DNA of 19,649 nucleotides, taken from assembly GCA_947476405.1 (NCBI GenBank), contig CANJQG010000032.1:1-19649 (forward strand), written 5' to 3'. Numbering within the stretch: position 1 is the first letter of the stretch; the number at the start of each line of letters is the position of its first letter. Made by a program: the position numbers and the translations under genes. Positions 1-7,888 of the stretch are shown one piece after another. Under the pieces are notes generated by a model. It had not been told where the DNA came from. It ran no database searches and worked only from the letters and a program-made list of their open reading frames with translations. Source of the DNA: Thiotrichales bacterium (GTDB lineage: Bacteria > Pseudomonadota > Gammaproteobacteria > Francisellales > CACEW01).

Positions 1-790
1 CGGCAATTTTAATCATATGAATACTCGCGACCTCTGTTTCATCAGGTACAAACAAACTCTCTACATCGCCATGCAGGACTGTAAAAAATCCTGTCACGTA
101 AGTCTGCAAACACCATTTTTCGCTATACTCTATCTCATCATAAATACGCGTGAACTCACCAGGCACAAGGCCAGTCTCTTCATGAAATTCACGCTTTGAC
201 GTATCTTTAAAAGTGAAATCCCAAGGGCCATATCCATACTTGCCACTGCCTTTCTCTGCTGCCACTTTTTGATAGGATTCATCGACACGAACATCTTTCA
301 AAACAAGCTCTTCAGCCGTATCCTTGTCAGGGCTTTTTAAATCAGAAAAATACGTACCTGTATTTTTTAAAGGCGCAAATTTACCAAAACCTTCTGCGGA
401 AAACAATCTGCCTGGTTTGCGTTTATTTGTAATGAGCAGAACTTCAAGTCCATTATCTTCTTCTCTGAAAGCGGCGACTGTTGCAGAAGCTGCAATTCTG
501 GAGTATACATTGACGGATATTGAACGCCGAGTGACACCAGACGACAGTTCATCTGTATAATTTGCGCCTGCCATTCCCAATTTTCCTGAGCGATTTACCG
601 CCTGCACAGCGACTGCAGCAAAAACTTTAGCTGGATCTTTTGCACTATGCGCTATCTTTTCAATGAAAGGGCCTGGATTACTATGGACTTGCCGCTCGAC
701 GTCTTTTTCCTTCAAAAACCAGCCCGCAGCTCCGCTCAGACCACTCACTGTTGACACTGCTGCGTAAGGCAACAATCTTCTAAAAGCCAT
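1..790 (-). CDS. Nudix-family-like protein with N-terminal membrane segment (partial, C-terminus off the left edge)
   Basis: The reading frame is open from ATG 790 to the window edge (263 codons, no stop). A good Shine-Dalgarno GAGGAAAT lies 4-5 bases upstream. Residues 6-25 are hydrophobic and would act as a signal anchor or uncleaved signal. Residues 95-240 look like a Nudix fold: a beta stretch (LEVLLITNKRKPGR, 115-128), then the core Nudix box R200-E201-x-x-E204-E205-x-G207-L208, which carries the metal-binding glutamates. Upstream of that core the box is degenerate: a Gly is in place, but the glutamate expected eight residues before the Arg is Phe. An insert of about 50 residues separates the first strands from the box. 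Nudix enzymes cleave nucleoside diphosphates linked to another group; the substrate here cannot be read. It has its own promoter and diverges from the MtnK-fusion gene. Confidence 0.72.
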   Translation of the reverse strand, partial: MAFRRLLPYAAVSTVSGLSGAAGWFLKEKDVERQVHSNPGPFIEKIAHSAKDPAKVFAAVAVQAVNRSGKLGMAGANYTDELSSGVTRRSISVNVYSRIAASATVAAFREEDNGLEVLLITNKRKPGRLFSAEGFGKFAPLKNTGTYFSDLKSPDKDTAEELVLKDVRVDESYQKVAAEKGSGKYGYGPWDFTFKDTSKREFHEETGLVPGEFTRIYDEIEYSEKWCLQTYVTGFFTVLHGDVESLFVPDETEVASIHMIKIA

Positions 791-820
791 ACTATTTCCT
801 CAAAATATTTACTGAGGGAG

Positions 821-849
821 ATTATACAGAATTCTTAGGGCAAATTCAA
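821..849 (-). promoter_or_regulatory. sigma70-like promoter of the Nudix-type gene
   Basis: On the minus strand the hexamers are TTGAAT (844-849) and TATAAT (821-826), separated by exactly 17 bases. The expected transcription start is about 25 bases before ATG 790, which leaves room for the GAGGAAAT ribosome-binding site. Confidence 0.65.
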
Positions 850-865
850 TTAATAAATTATTATC

Positions 866-894
866 TTGACTTTAAATCAATACATTAATATTAT
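866..894 (+). promoter_or_regulatory. sigma70-like promoter of the MtnK-fusion operon
   Basis: TTGACT (866-871) and TATTAT (889-894) are separated by 17 bases. The predicted start near 901 gives a leader of only about 20 bases before ATG 924. It lies back to back with the divergent promoter at 821-849, so one bound regulator could affect both. Confidence 0.6.
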
Positions 895-923
895 TATGAA
901 AATCATCAGCTCCATTGCACGCC

Positions 924-3626
924 ATGTTTGACACAAGCCCTGAGACACGCCCAACAGGCCTTTGGACTGACGCTGATATTCTCAGCTATTTGAAGGCAAA
1001 TCGAGGCAAACTTGCCCCGCACACGCTGCTTGATCTTGATGCACCAACGCTCCATTTTCACTATTTCAGCGATAGCAATATGAATCAAGTGGTACAGGTT
1101 TCTGACGGTGTACACAGCGTCATTGTTAAACATGCGCCACCTTTTTTACGAATCGTCGGCCCCTCCTGGCCAATTTCAACCGATCGCAATGCAATTGAGG
1201 CACAGTATCTTGTAGAAGCCAGCACCATTTTACCTGGAAGCGTCCCACAAGTTTACCTGCATGAAGGTGAAACCATCGTCATGGAAGCCATTGATGCCCA
1301 CGAGAGCGCGCGCTTTGCGTTAATTGCAGGTAAGCAGCCACCCCATTTAGGGCAAGCCATTGGCCGATTTGTTGCACAGATGAGCTATCGAAGTTCCGCG
1401 TTTTCACTTTCCGAAATAGAACTTGCAGCGGCTGCACAACGCTACATTAATCCAGACCCCTGTAAAATTACTGATGATCTATTTTTTACTGACCCTTATA
1501 TTTTTTGGGCTGCAAGTAATCAATTTTCAAGCCCGCTTTGTTTGAAACTCGATGCCATTTCTCAAGATGCAGCCTTAAAAGCAGAAGTTGCAATGCTACG
1601 GCATAAATTCGATCATCACAAAGAAGCCTTGATTCACGGAGACTTGCATACAGGCAGTATTCTGGTCGATGAGACAGGCAGCACTAAAATTTTGGATGGC
1701 GAATTTGCCTGTTATGGCCCGATCGGATTTGATCTGGGTACTTTCATTGCCAACTTGATCATCAATCACATGGCGCATGTCGGCTTATCTGATAATCCCA
1801 GCACGCGCAGCACACATCAGGTTTATTTACTGGAGCAAATTCATCAATGCTGGAATAGCTTTACTCAAGAATTCAAGGCTCTAGCTGGCGTTGCTTCAGC
1901 CCCCGCAGACTCTGTCGCATTAGAAACGGTTGAAGCCTTTTTAGAAAATGTCTGGCGTGATACGGTAGGCTATGCCGGAACCGAATGTATTCGCCGTGTT
2001 GTCGGCCTGGCGCACACCAAAGATGTCAATGACATTCCCAATCACCCCCAGAAAGTCGAGGTTGAAAAAGCACTTTTAGGCTTAGGGCAAGCACTGATTA
2101 AAGCGCGCACCACTATCCCCGACTGCGCCAGTCTTTGCGAAGCAATAGAAACCGCAGAACCGGCTGTTAGAACATCCCATTCCGCACATTGCTTTTTGTC
2201 TGCCGATGAATTGCAGTCGAGTATCACATTGGCCTATGCCTTACCTTCAAAGCAAAATGCAGCAGAGCAGCCCTTTGCAGCAAATCAAATCGCAGTTGAA
2301 ATTTTCCGCAAAACTTTTTACCCTGAACTGATCTTATCTCCAGCCGAAATGGAAACGCTGTCATGGTGCATGACCAGCCCCGTTACAACGCCTTCTGGCG
2401 AAGTGGGTGTAGATGTTCATTTTGAGGTAAAACGGGCACTCAACCGTTTAAGCAATATGGAATTTTTACGCACAGGTGATTATGCGGCTTTTGTCAGAAC
2501 ACAAGATGAACCGAAAATGCGACCTGATCAATTTGAGTTTTTTTCTGCAAAAATCCAAGCACTCAATGAAGCAGAATACGCTGCACTGCGCGCCGTCACA
2601 ATTATCGGCTCGTTACCATTCGCGCCCAAAGCCAAAGAATTGGCAGGAAAAATATTGGGCACATTGCCTGTCGACAGTGTTGAATTTTTGGATCTGACTC
2701 TATCCAGATGCCCTGAAATTTATCCCGCGTTTAACGCCTTGGCCCCTGAAGTACAATCACTGCTGCGGGAATCTTTTGCCTTTGGACATCTACGTCACAT
2801 GCTTTATATTGAAGGAAATCAGGGCATGTACAAGGCTCTGCAAGACGCCTGTGAACGAATCACTGACTCGGAAGCACGCAAAAAATACTTTGATTTTTGG
2901 TATTTGCAGTGGTTTGTGAATATCACAGGATTTAAAGTGACTTTAGGTGGAGACCCACATGGCTCCAAATATTTGAATCAAGGAAATGCAGAGGCGCTTA
3001 TGCACCTGAATGTATTGATTGAGCGAGGCATTACAGACCCCAGCACCATTCCTCAAATTCTGCCGGACTATCTCGCCTTTAGATCAGCCAAATTAGGCTT
3101 AGAGGCTGAAGAAGGACAACGGAATTTGATGATGCAAATTGCCGCTTTTTCCCGCATTTATAGCCCCAGCGCCACTGTGACTGAATTAGCTGCGGCACTA
3201 TCCAGCGTGCCACCAGAGATGCTAGCACGTCCTGACACCTTAAAAACACGTACTCCAACTTACGTCCCCGCATTATTTGATAACACTTTGGCGCTCCTCC
3301 CTGGCGAACCGCAGCTTGCTTTGCGCATTGCCTTATCCATCTATTTGACTGCCTTTCGTGAATACTCTGGACGTATTGCTGACGGTGATTCATTTACCAT
3401 GCCGCCATTAAGCTTACGTCTGGCTGCTGATAAAACAGGTCTGCAAGCAATTATTGATGATTTACACCGCTTCCCAGAAAGACAAAGTGAAATGCCTTGT
3501 TGTACACTTACACTCAACGAACGTTTTGAAGTCATTGTGCAACCCAGGCCAGCACCAAGTCCACGCACTTTTGCAGAAATGGGGCGCGCAGCAGATTTAG
3601 AAGAATCTGCTGAGAGCACAGCCTAA
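924..3626 (+). CDS. S-methyl-5-thioribose kinase (MtnK-like) fused to a large unknown C-terminal region
   Basis: The N-terminal ~400 residues match methylthioribose kinase, which phosphorylates methylthioribose with ATP in methionine salvage and has a protein-kinase/APH-like fold. Visible motifs, numbered from ATG 924, are the VIVKHAPPFLR strand with the ATP-site lysine (K69), SWPISTDR, the catalytic loop HGDLHTGS (238-245, D240), the metal-binding DGEF segment (258-261) followed by YGPIGFD, and RRVVGLAH. Bacterial MtnK is normally about 400 residues; this protein is 900. The extra ~480 residues look mainly helical, with a Trp/Tyr-rich stretch (FDFWYLQWF, about 656-664), and I do not recognise them. 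The last residues include EESAE (893-897), like the E-block seen in many Dot/Icm effectors. No mtnA or other salvage gene is nearby. The start is uncertain: TTG 915 is in frame and neither has a clear ribosome-binding site. It is first gene of an operon with 3630. Confidence 0.8.
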   Translation: MFDTSPETRPTGLWTDADILSYLKANRGKLAPHTLLDLDAPTLHFHYFSDSNMNQVVQVSDGVHSVIVKHAPPFLRIVGPSWPISTDRNAIEAQYLVEASTILPGSVPQVYLHEGETIVMEAIDAHESARFALIAGKQPPHLGQAIGRFVAQMSYRSSAFSLSEIELAAAAQRYINPDPCKITDDLFFTDPYIFWAASNQFSSPLCLKLDAISQDAALKAEVAMLRHKFDHHKEALIHGDLHTGSILVDETGSTKILDGEFACYGPIGFDLGTFIANLIINHMAHVGLSDNPSTRSTHQVYLLEQIHQCWNSFTQEFKALAGVASAPADSVALETVEAFLENVWRDTVGYAGTECIRRVVGLAHTKDVNDIPNHPQKVEVEKALLGLGQALIKARTTIPDCASLCEAIETAEPAVRTSHSAHCFLSADELQSSITLAYALPSKQNAAEQPFAANQIAVEIFRKTFYPELILSPAEMETLSWCMTSPVTTPSGEVGVDVHFEVKRALNRLSNMEFLRTGDYAAFVRTQDEPKMRPDQFEFFSAKIQALNEAEYAALRAVTIIGSLPFAPKAKELAGKILGTLPVDSVEFLDLTLSRCPEIYPAFNALAPEVQSLLRESFAFGHLRHMLYIEGNQGMYKALQDACERITDSEARKKYFDFWYLQWFVNITGFKVTLGGDPHGSKYLNQGNAEALMHLNVLIERGITDPSTIPQILPDYLAFRSAKLGLEAEEGQRNLMMQIAAFSRIYSPSATVTELAAALSSVPPEMLARPDTLKTRTPTYVPALFDNTLALLPGEPQLALRIALSIYLTAFREYSGRIADGDSFTMPPLSLRLAADKTGLQAIIDDLHRFPERQSEMPCCTLTLNERFEVIVQPRPAPSPRTFAEMGRAADLEESAESTA

Positions 3627-3629
3627 GAA

Positions 3630-5228
3630 ATGGCCTACTCTAGTCGTGCAGAAGAACTCTCTCCTTATGCTCAGGCCATCACGGATGACCTGCAAACGCT
3701 GATCAAAAGAATTTCTACTCACTTCGGTATTCCTCATCAGACAGAGGGGATCTGCTATGGTCTAGCCATTCTTGCCACATTTGCATTTTTGGATAAAAAT
3801 CCCGCTTCTTGGCAGAATTTTTTAAGACGCATACAGTCACTGCAAAAACGACTAGCGGTGACTTATGGCACTGATTACAGTGCCAGTGATGAAACAGAAC
3901 CAGCAGATAAAGCATTTTTAGTTTTATTAAATCTCATTCAGTCTCCAGAGAAATTATCGGCCTATTTAGGTCAGCTTTCTTTATTCTCAGAATCACAACA
4001 CACTATTTTAACAAGCTGGCCGATAATTCTTAAAACAGCAATGGAATCTGGAATCTTACCCAGCTTGCAATTCTCTGGCCTTGCTCAAATGCTTCATGCA
4101 GCAGCATATCCATTGGAGGTATTCTATCTCGAGTCCATTTACTCACCCAGGAATTTAAAGACTTATTTTGAGTCACTGCAAACCATTATCAATCCAGACC
4201 GATTTAGCATTACCTTAGTCTCAATGGCGCATGCTGTCTCGATTTTATATCAGAGTCCAGGTCAATTTATTTTTATCAATGCAGGTAAAGGGATTACCCC
4301 CTGTAAAGATGTGGATGAATTAGTGCAAAAAGTATTAGCGGGCTTCTCTTGTGATGAGGAAACGCCACATCTTGCAATTCGCAGCATTGGGATCTGCGTC
4401 GCTGAGCCTGGGCAAGCTCATCCATTCCGTCAGTTAGAGCCACTAGACAGTTGGACTATGCATACCAAGACAGAAGATGAAACAGGCTTCCATGGCAATG
4501 CTGGATGGGCACGCGCTCAAATTGCAGCAGCCAATGGGGAAAGTCGAGTCATCAGAGATTATCTCTCTTCTCCCACGAATTCACCCGATAGAGTTTTCAT
4601 AAATGGCAGAGGACTGCTGTATCTTGCCGCACAATATGGACACTTGAATATTGCTGAGCTTCTCCTCCACGATGGTGCTTCTACAGGTCAACCCTTGAGC
4701 CCTGGGGATACTCTTTTTAATATTGCAAACGCGAATGGCCACCAGGATATTGCCGCAGCGATCATGAAGCATACCCTTCAAAGGACTTTTCATGCAATCA
4801 TACGAGATCTCATATGCGACATTCAGGAATACATTGATTTTAATAGAGCGCATAGCAGAGGAGTTTGTCGTAGCCATGGCAAAGATGGTTTCGAGGCGGC
4901 ACGCACTCTCATGACTCGATTACAGGCATCTCCTCATGAGACTATTGATTTAAACAGGATGAATATTGTTGAAATGCAATTGCATTATCAAGAAAAAATA
5001 ACCGCCTTACGGGCTTTTGCCATAGAATCCATCCCCATTGAAAGTGGAACAAAAGAGCATAGTCTGCGCACTTATTTAACTAGATTTGACCGCTGGGCTG
5101 CCACCATACAAGCCATGGCTCCAGGGGATAAGATTCCTGATATTGAGACAATTTCATCTCCAGTTACAACGCTGCCATTTGCAAGCACGTCTCATCAAGT
5201 TGACGAGGCGATTGAAAAAACAGTTTAA
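3630..5228 (+). CDS. Ankyrin-repeat protein with papain-like (C58/YopT-type-like) N-terminal region, candidate effector
   Basis: The ATG is three bases after the stop of the upstream gene, so the two are probably co-translated; no strong ribosome-binding site is seen. The N-terminal ~240 residues carry the spacing of a papain-like protease. GICYGL with Cys42 starts a helix. A His-bearing strand, MAHAVSIL with His201, is followed by FIFINAGKG, where Asn217 stands where YopT/AvrPphB-type enzymes have the Asp of an FDPN-like motif. Residues ~290-390 are three ankyrin-type repeats (cores GWARAQIAAANGE, LLYLAAQYGHLNIAELLL and LFNIANANGHQDIAAAI), which bind proteins. The remaining C-terminal part is helical and charged. 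There is no signal peptide or membrane segment, as expected for a type IV-secreted effector. The ankyrin call is firm; the protease-like call is by motif only and the protein may be inactive. Confidence 0.75.
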   Translation: MAYSSRAEELSPYAQAITDDLQTLIKRISTHFGIPHQTEGICYGLAILATFAFLDKNPASWQNFLRRIQSLQKRLAVTYGTDYSASDETEPADKAFLVLLNLIQSPEKLSAYLGQLSLFSESQHTILTSWPIILKTAMESGILPSLQFSGLAQMLHAAAYPLEVFYLESIYSPRNLKTYFESLQTIINPDRFSITLVSMAHAVSILYQSPGQFIFINAGKGITPCKDVDELVQKVLAGFSCDEETPHLAIRSIGICVAEPGQAHPFRQLEPLDSWTMHTKTEDETGFHGNAGWARAQIAAANGESRVIRDYLSSPTNSPDRVFINGRGLLYLAAQYGHLNIAELLLHDGASTGQPLSPGDTLFNIANANGHQDIAAAIMKHTLQRTFHAIIRDLICDIQEYIDFNRAHSRGVCRSHGKDGFEAARTLMTRLQASPHETIDLNRMNIVEMQLHYQEKITALRAFAIESIPIESGTKEHSLRTYLTRFDRWAATIQAMAPGDKIPDIETISSPVTTLPFASTSHQVDEAIEKTV

Positions 5229-5236
5229 TCACCCAC

Positions 5237-5971
5237 TCAATAAACACAAATCGTATCCAGAATGGTGGAAGCACTTTTTAACAATCCTTCTGGAACCATC
5301 TTGCCAAAGCCAAACTGCTGAAGCTTTTTATACAAAGCAGGGCGGCTATGCACATCAAACTTGATATACAGTTGGTCGATGAACACGCTGTCAATCGTGC
5401 TTTTGGCGATGATCTTTCCCTCCAGTTGATGCAGCATTTCTGCAATCTCCTGACTCCCAAGATGCATCATGAAAAAGAAAACCACCTGCTTTTCCCGCTT
5501 GCTTAAACGTGGGCAAGCGCCCTGGGTTTTATGCGTTTGACTCATAGACGAAACAGCATCCATCACATGCTGATTGAGGGTTAGCGCGCCCATCTCAAAA
5601 CCCTGAAATAAAACTCCCACCACTTGATCTGTTTTGGGGTTAATCAAAGGGGCTTTGCAAGCAAAATAAGGCATCAAGCCCGTTGTAAAACGGTTAATTT
5701 TAAAGATTACTTTTGGCTTGCGAGCTAGAATCACCGCCTGATCCTCTTCACGAATGATGGTTTCAATATCTGGATTATGATCATAGATAGCTGGCCACAC
5801 TTTATGCCCCATCAACTGTTCTGCTTTGACTCCCACTAACTCTGCAAGATAATCAGAGCAAAATAAATGGCCAGAGTCAGCGCCCTTGATGGTAATCATT
5901 TGCCTCGGCATGGCCTTTGCTAAAAAGACCACCGCAGAACAGATTGCCTTTAAAAATTCCGTATCAGTCAT
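5237..5971 (-). CDS. PAS-domain LuxR-family transcriptional regulator
   Basis: The 244-residue protein has an N-terminal PAS-like sensor region (about 15-135, including FCSDYLAELVGVKAEQLMGH and later the strand VVGVLFQGFEM). A C-terminal LuxR-type helix-turn-helix starts at LSKREKQVVFFFMMHLGSQE (about 156-175) and continues through IAEML, with an insertion before KSTIDSVFIDQLYIKFDV. The PAS domain would sense a small ligand or redox state and the HTH would bind DNA; neither ligand nor targets can be read. Its ATG overlaps the stop of the methionine aminopeptidase gene (ATGA, 5968-5971), so the two are translationally coupled. No recognisable Shine-Dalgarno precedes it. It ends eight bases from the convergent ankyrin gene. 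Confidence 0.82.
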   Translation of the reverse strand: MTDTEFLKAICSAVVFLAKAMPRQMITIKGADSGHLFCSDYLAELVGVKAEQLMGHKVWPAIYDHNPDIETIIREEDQAVILARKPKVIFKINRFTTGLMPYFACKAPLINPKTDQVVGVLFQGFEMGALTLNQHVMDAVSSMSQTHKTQGACPRLSKREKQVVFFFMMHLGSQEIAEMLHQLEGKIIAKSTIDSVFIDQLYIKFDVHSRPALYKKLQQFGFGKMVPEGLLKSASTILDTICVY

Positions 5972-6810
5972 GTTACTGGATGCTCACTTTCCCCTGCACG
6001 TAAATCTAAAATTTCGCAGCCTGTTTTGGTAACAGCAACAACATGCTCCCAATAAGCAGCCAGCGAATTATCTTTGGTGACTGCGGTACGAATAATATTG
6101 GGTAACAGCTTCGCTTCACCTGATCCCGCGCAAATAAAAGGCTCAATCGTAATCACCATGCCTTCTTGCAGGATATGCCCTGTATTAGGCTCGCCATAAA
6201 ATGGCAGAAACAATCCTTCACAATGGACTTTGCCAATGGTATGCCCAGTCAATCCTGGAAATTTCACCATTGAAAATCCTTCGCCTTCAACATAGGTTTG
6301 TACCGCATGAGCAATCGTGCCTAGATGAACCCCTGCTTTGACATGATTTACACCGACCCACATGGCCTGATAAGCAACAGACAGTAAGCGCCTGGCAAGG
6401 GATGAAGTATCTCCGCCCACAATCCACATTTTTTGCGTATCACCACAATAATCATCTTTGCGAATGCTTAAATCAACGCCCAGGATATCGCCTTTTTTAA
6501 GCGGAACGTCGCTGCATTCGCCACGCGCAATCACATTGTTGAGTGAGAAAAATACGGCCTGTTCTGAGCTAAAAACATGACCTTCTAAATCAGCCCGATC
6601 AATCTCTGCATGATGGGTTTTAACGACGAGATCATTGGCGATTTTATCCAGTTGGCGAGTGGTCACACCAGGTTTGACATACTCATCCAGCGCATCCAAA
6701 ATTTCAGCCGAAATACGTCCCGCTTCCCGCATTTTTGCGATCTCCGCGGGGGTTTTAATGTGGGCTATTTTATTTACATCTTGCTTCATTTGGGAAATTA
6801 ATACATCCAT
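5968..6810 (-). CDS. map: Type I methionine aminopeptidase family (M24) protein
   Basis: The 280-residue protein has the full M24 pita-bread pattern. The metal ligands align with E. coli MetAP: D113 and D124 (GVDLS / YCGDT, 11 apart as in D97/D108), H190 (TGHTIG), E223 (ITIEP) and E255 (WEHVV). The second active-site histidine is H197, with the usual spacing of 7. The substrate-site histidine of the usual CHGIP motif (E. coli H79) is replaced: the matching stretch reads VIARGECSDV with Arg96. The enzyme family removes the initiator methionine from nascent proteins. The changed residue suggests an altered or specialised paralogue, so another map gene likely exists elsewhere in the genome (inference). 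The start has a strong AGGAGG seven bases upstream. It is first in an operon with the PAS-LuxR regulator, which overlaps its stop. Confidence 0.88.
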   Translation of the reverse strand: MDVLISQMKQDVNKIAHIKTPAEIAKMREAGRISAEILDALDEYVKPGVTTRQLDKIANDLVVKTHHAEIDRADLEGHVFSSEQAVFFSLNNVIARGECSDVPLKKGDILGVDLSIRKDDYCGDTQKMWIVGGDTSSLARRLLSVAYQAMWVGVNHVKAGVHLGTIAHAVQTYVEGEGFSMVKFPGLTGHTIGKVHCEGLFLPFYGEPNTGHILQEGMVITIEPFICAGSGEAKLLPNIIRTAVTKDNSLAAYWEHVVAVTKTGCEILDLRAGESEHPVT

Positions 6811-6893
6811 GGCCGCCTCCTGTTTAATAAAAAAACTTAGAATATCAACAGATACAGCATCCCATTCACCATCCTCCCTGTCAAGAAAGTACG

Positions 6894-6925
6894 AAAATAA
6901 AAACCCCCGATTTTTATACGGGTTT
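6894..6925 (-). terminator. Rho-independent terminator of the membrane-protein gene
   Basis: Read on the minus strand, AAACCC (6920-6925) pairs with GGGTTT (6901-6906) across a 13-base loop and is followed by TTTTTATTTT. The 5' arm lies inside the last codons of the membrane-protein gene (stop at 6914-6916), so the stop codon sits in the loop. Confidence 0.55.
6909..6923 (+). repeat. 15-base direct repeat, copy 1
   Basis: GATTTTTATACGGGT occurs here and again at 8155-8169 in the same orientation. It brackets the two-gene membrane-protein unit. Both copies are followed within six bases by CTCTAA. Confidence 0.6.
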
Positions 6926-7888
6926 GATCTCTAACATTTCCAGGTTAATGGATGGCAAAGGCGTGGCGGTTAAACCTTCAGTGGCTGGTTTAAAGCAAAA
7001 GCATCCTTTTATTTTCTTGATTCCATCAAAGCCTGATTTGAGAAGCGCTTCTACTCCCAGCACAGGACTGACTGTTGAGAACAGCAATAAAAACACCATC
7101 TTCAAGGCAAAGGCAGCGTGCACTCCAGCCCATGAAGTGAAGGCCTCTCCGTTCGGGCTATTGGCTGAGCCCAAAACAGGCAAAGTAAATAACAGCAGGC
7201 ACAAAGGCACGGCTAAAAAAGTAAATCGATCAGGGTGAATGATCTCACCTTCCTTTTCAAAACCATTCGTTAATTTTTGTATACCCGCATTCATCCAGAT
7301 GGCATAAAACGGCAATCCTGCTGTAGCCAAGACAGCCATCAACAAATAGGAGCCCATGCCCATATTTTGAAGTGCTGACAACAAGGGATCAGTATTAAAG
7401 AGCGAGGCAGATACTCCCACACTGAGAGCAGCACTCATGCGCAAAATTTCAGGGCGATTCCAACCCTTTACAGCATGAATCCATTTCGGTACGGTGTCAC
7501 AACAGGATAAAGTGCTGCGCCCACAGATATAAAATCGCAATGCCAGGCTGATTGCTGCAACCGCTTCAGCTACACTCTTAGGCAAACCCAGCAATAAAGC
7601 CCCAAAGCGCCCGCCCGTATAAAAATTTAACCCCGAGAGGCCCCCTAAAACCGCCAAGGGGTAAATGACCCTTGGATATGCAGGCCGTTTGACAGGATGT
7701 TCCAGGGCATTATAAACCGTTGCAGAACAAGCCACCCCCGCCAAAGCATTCATCACATGAATAGATGAAGGAATACCCGCATCATAAGAAACCAGATTTT
7801 TACCCCCAGCCGTCCCCATCACGAAATACATCATGCCGTACAAAATGGCAATGCTTGCGCGTGGCAGGGGCGACCAAGGGGTATACAT
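6914..7888 (-). CDS. Multi-pass inner-membrane protein of unknown function
   Basis: The 324-residue protein has roughly seven to eight hydrophobic segments (for example ASIAILYGMMYFVMGTAG, VIYPLAVLGGLSGL, YLLMAVLATAGLPFYAI, FLAVPLCLLLFTLPVLG, FALKMVFLLLFSTVSPV) and a short cytosolic-looking tail with KKIKGCFCF. A GRSTLSCC motif lies in a central loop. I do not recognise a family; it lacks the MFS signature motifs. Its ATG follows immediately after the TAG of the small upstream gene (7889-7891), which implies translational coupling. A weak HP-x-KR motif before a membrane segment also occurs in the membrane protein at 11106-11930; a relationship is possible but unproven. Confidence 0.7.
   Translation of the reverse strand: MYTPWSPLPRASIAILYGMMYFVMGTAGGKNLVSYDAGIPSSIHVMNALAGVACSATVYNALEHPVKRPAYPRVIYPLAVLGGLSGLNFYTGGRFGALLLGLPKSVAEAVAAISLALRFYICGRSTLSCCDTVPKWIHAVKGWNRPEILRMSAALSVGVSASLFNTDPLLSALQNMGMGSYLLMAVLATAGLPFYAIWMNAGIQKLTNGFEKEGEIIHPDRFTFLAVPLCLLLFTLPVLGSANSPNGEAFTSWAGVHAAFALKMVFLLLFSTVSPVLGVEALLKSGFDGIKKIKGCFCFKPATEGLTATPLPSINLEMLEIKPV

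Noticed and set aside
896..931. 12-codon upstream open frame (ATG to TGA) overlapping the start of the MtnK-fusion gene
   Set aside because: It overlaps the predicted -10 region/transcription start, so it is probably not in the transcript; no ribosome-binding site.
5086..5364. 92-codon plus-strand open frame across the convergent ankyrin/LuxR junction
   Set aside because: It lies inside two better-supported genes on other frames and shows no domain or ribosome-binding site.
6879..6884. Perfect TTGACA on the minus strand upstream of the methionine aminopeptidase gene
   Set aside because: No acceptable -10 hexamer lies 16-18 bases downstream, so a promoter is not supported.
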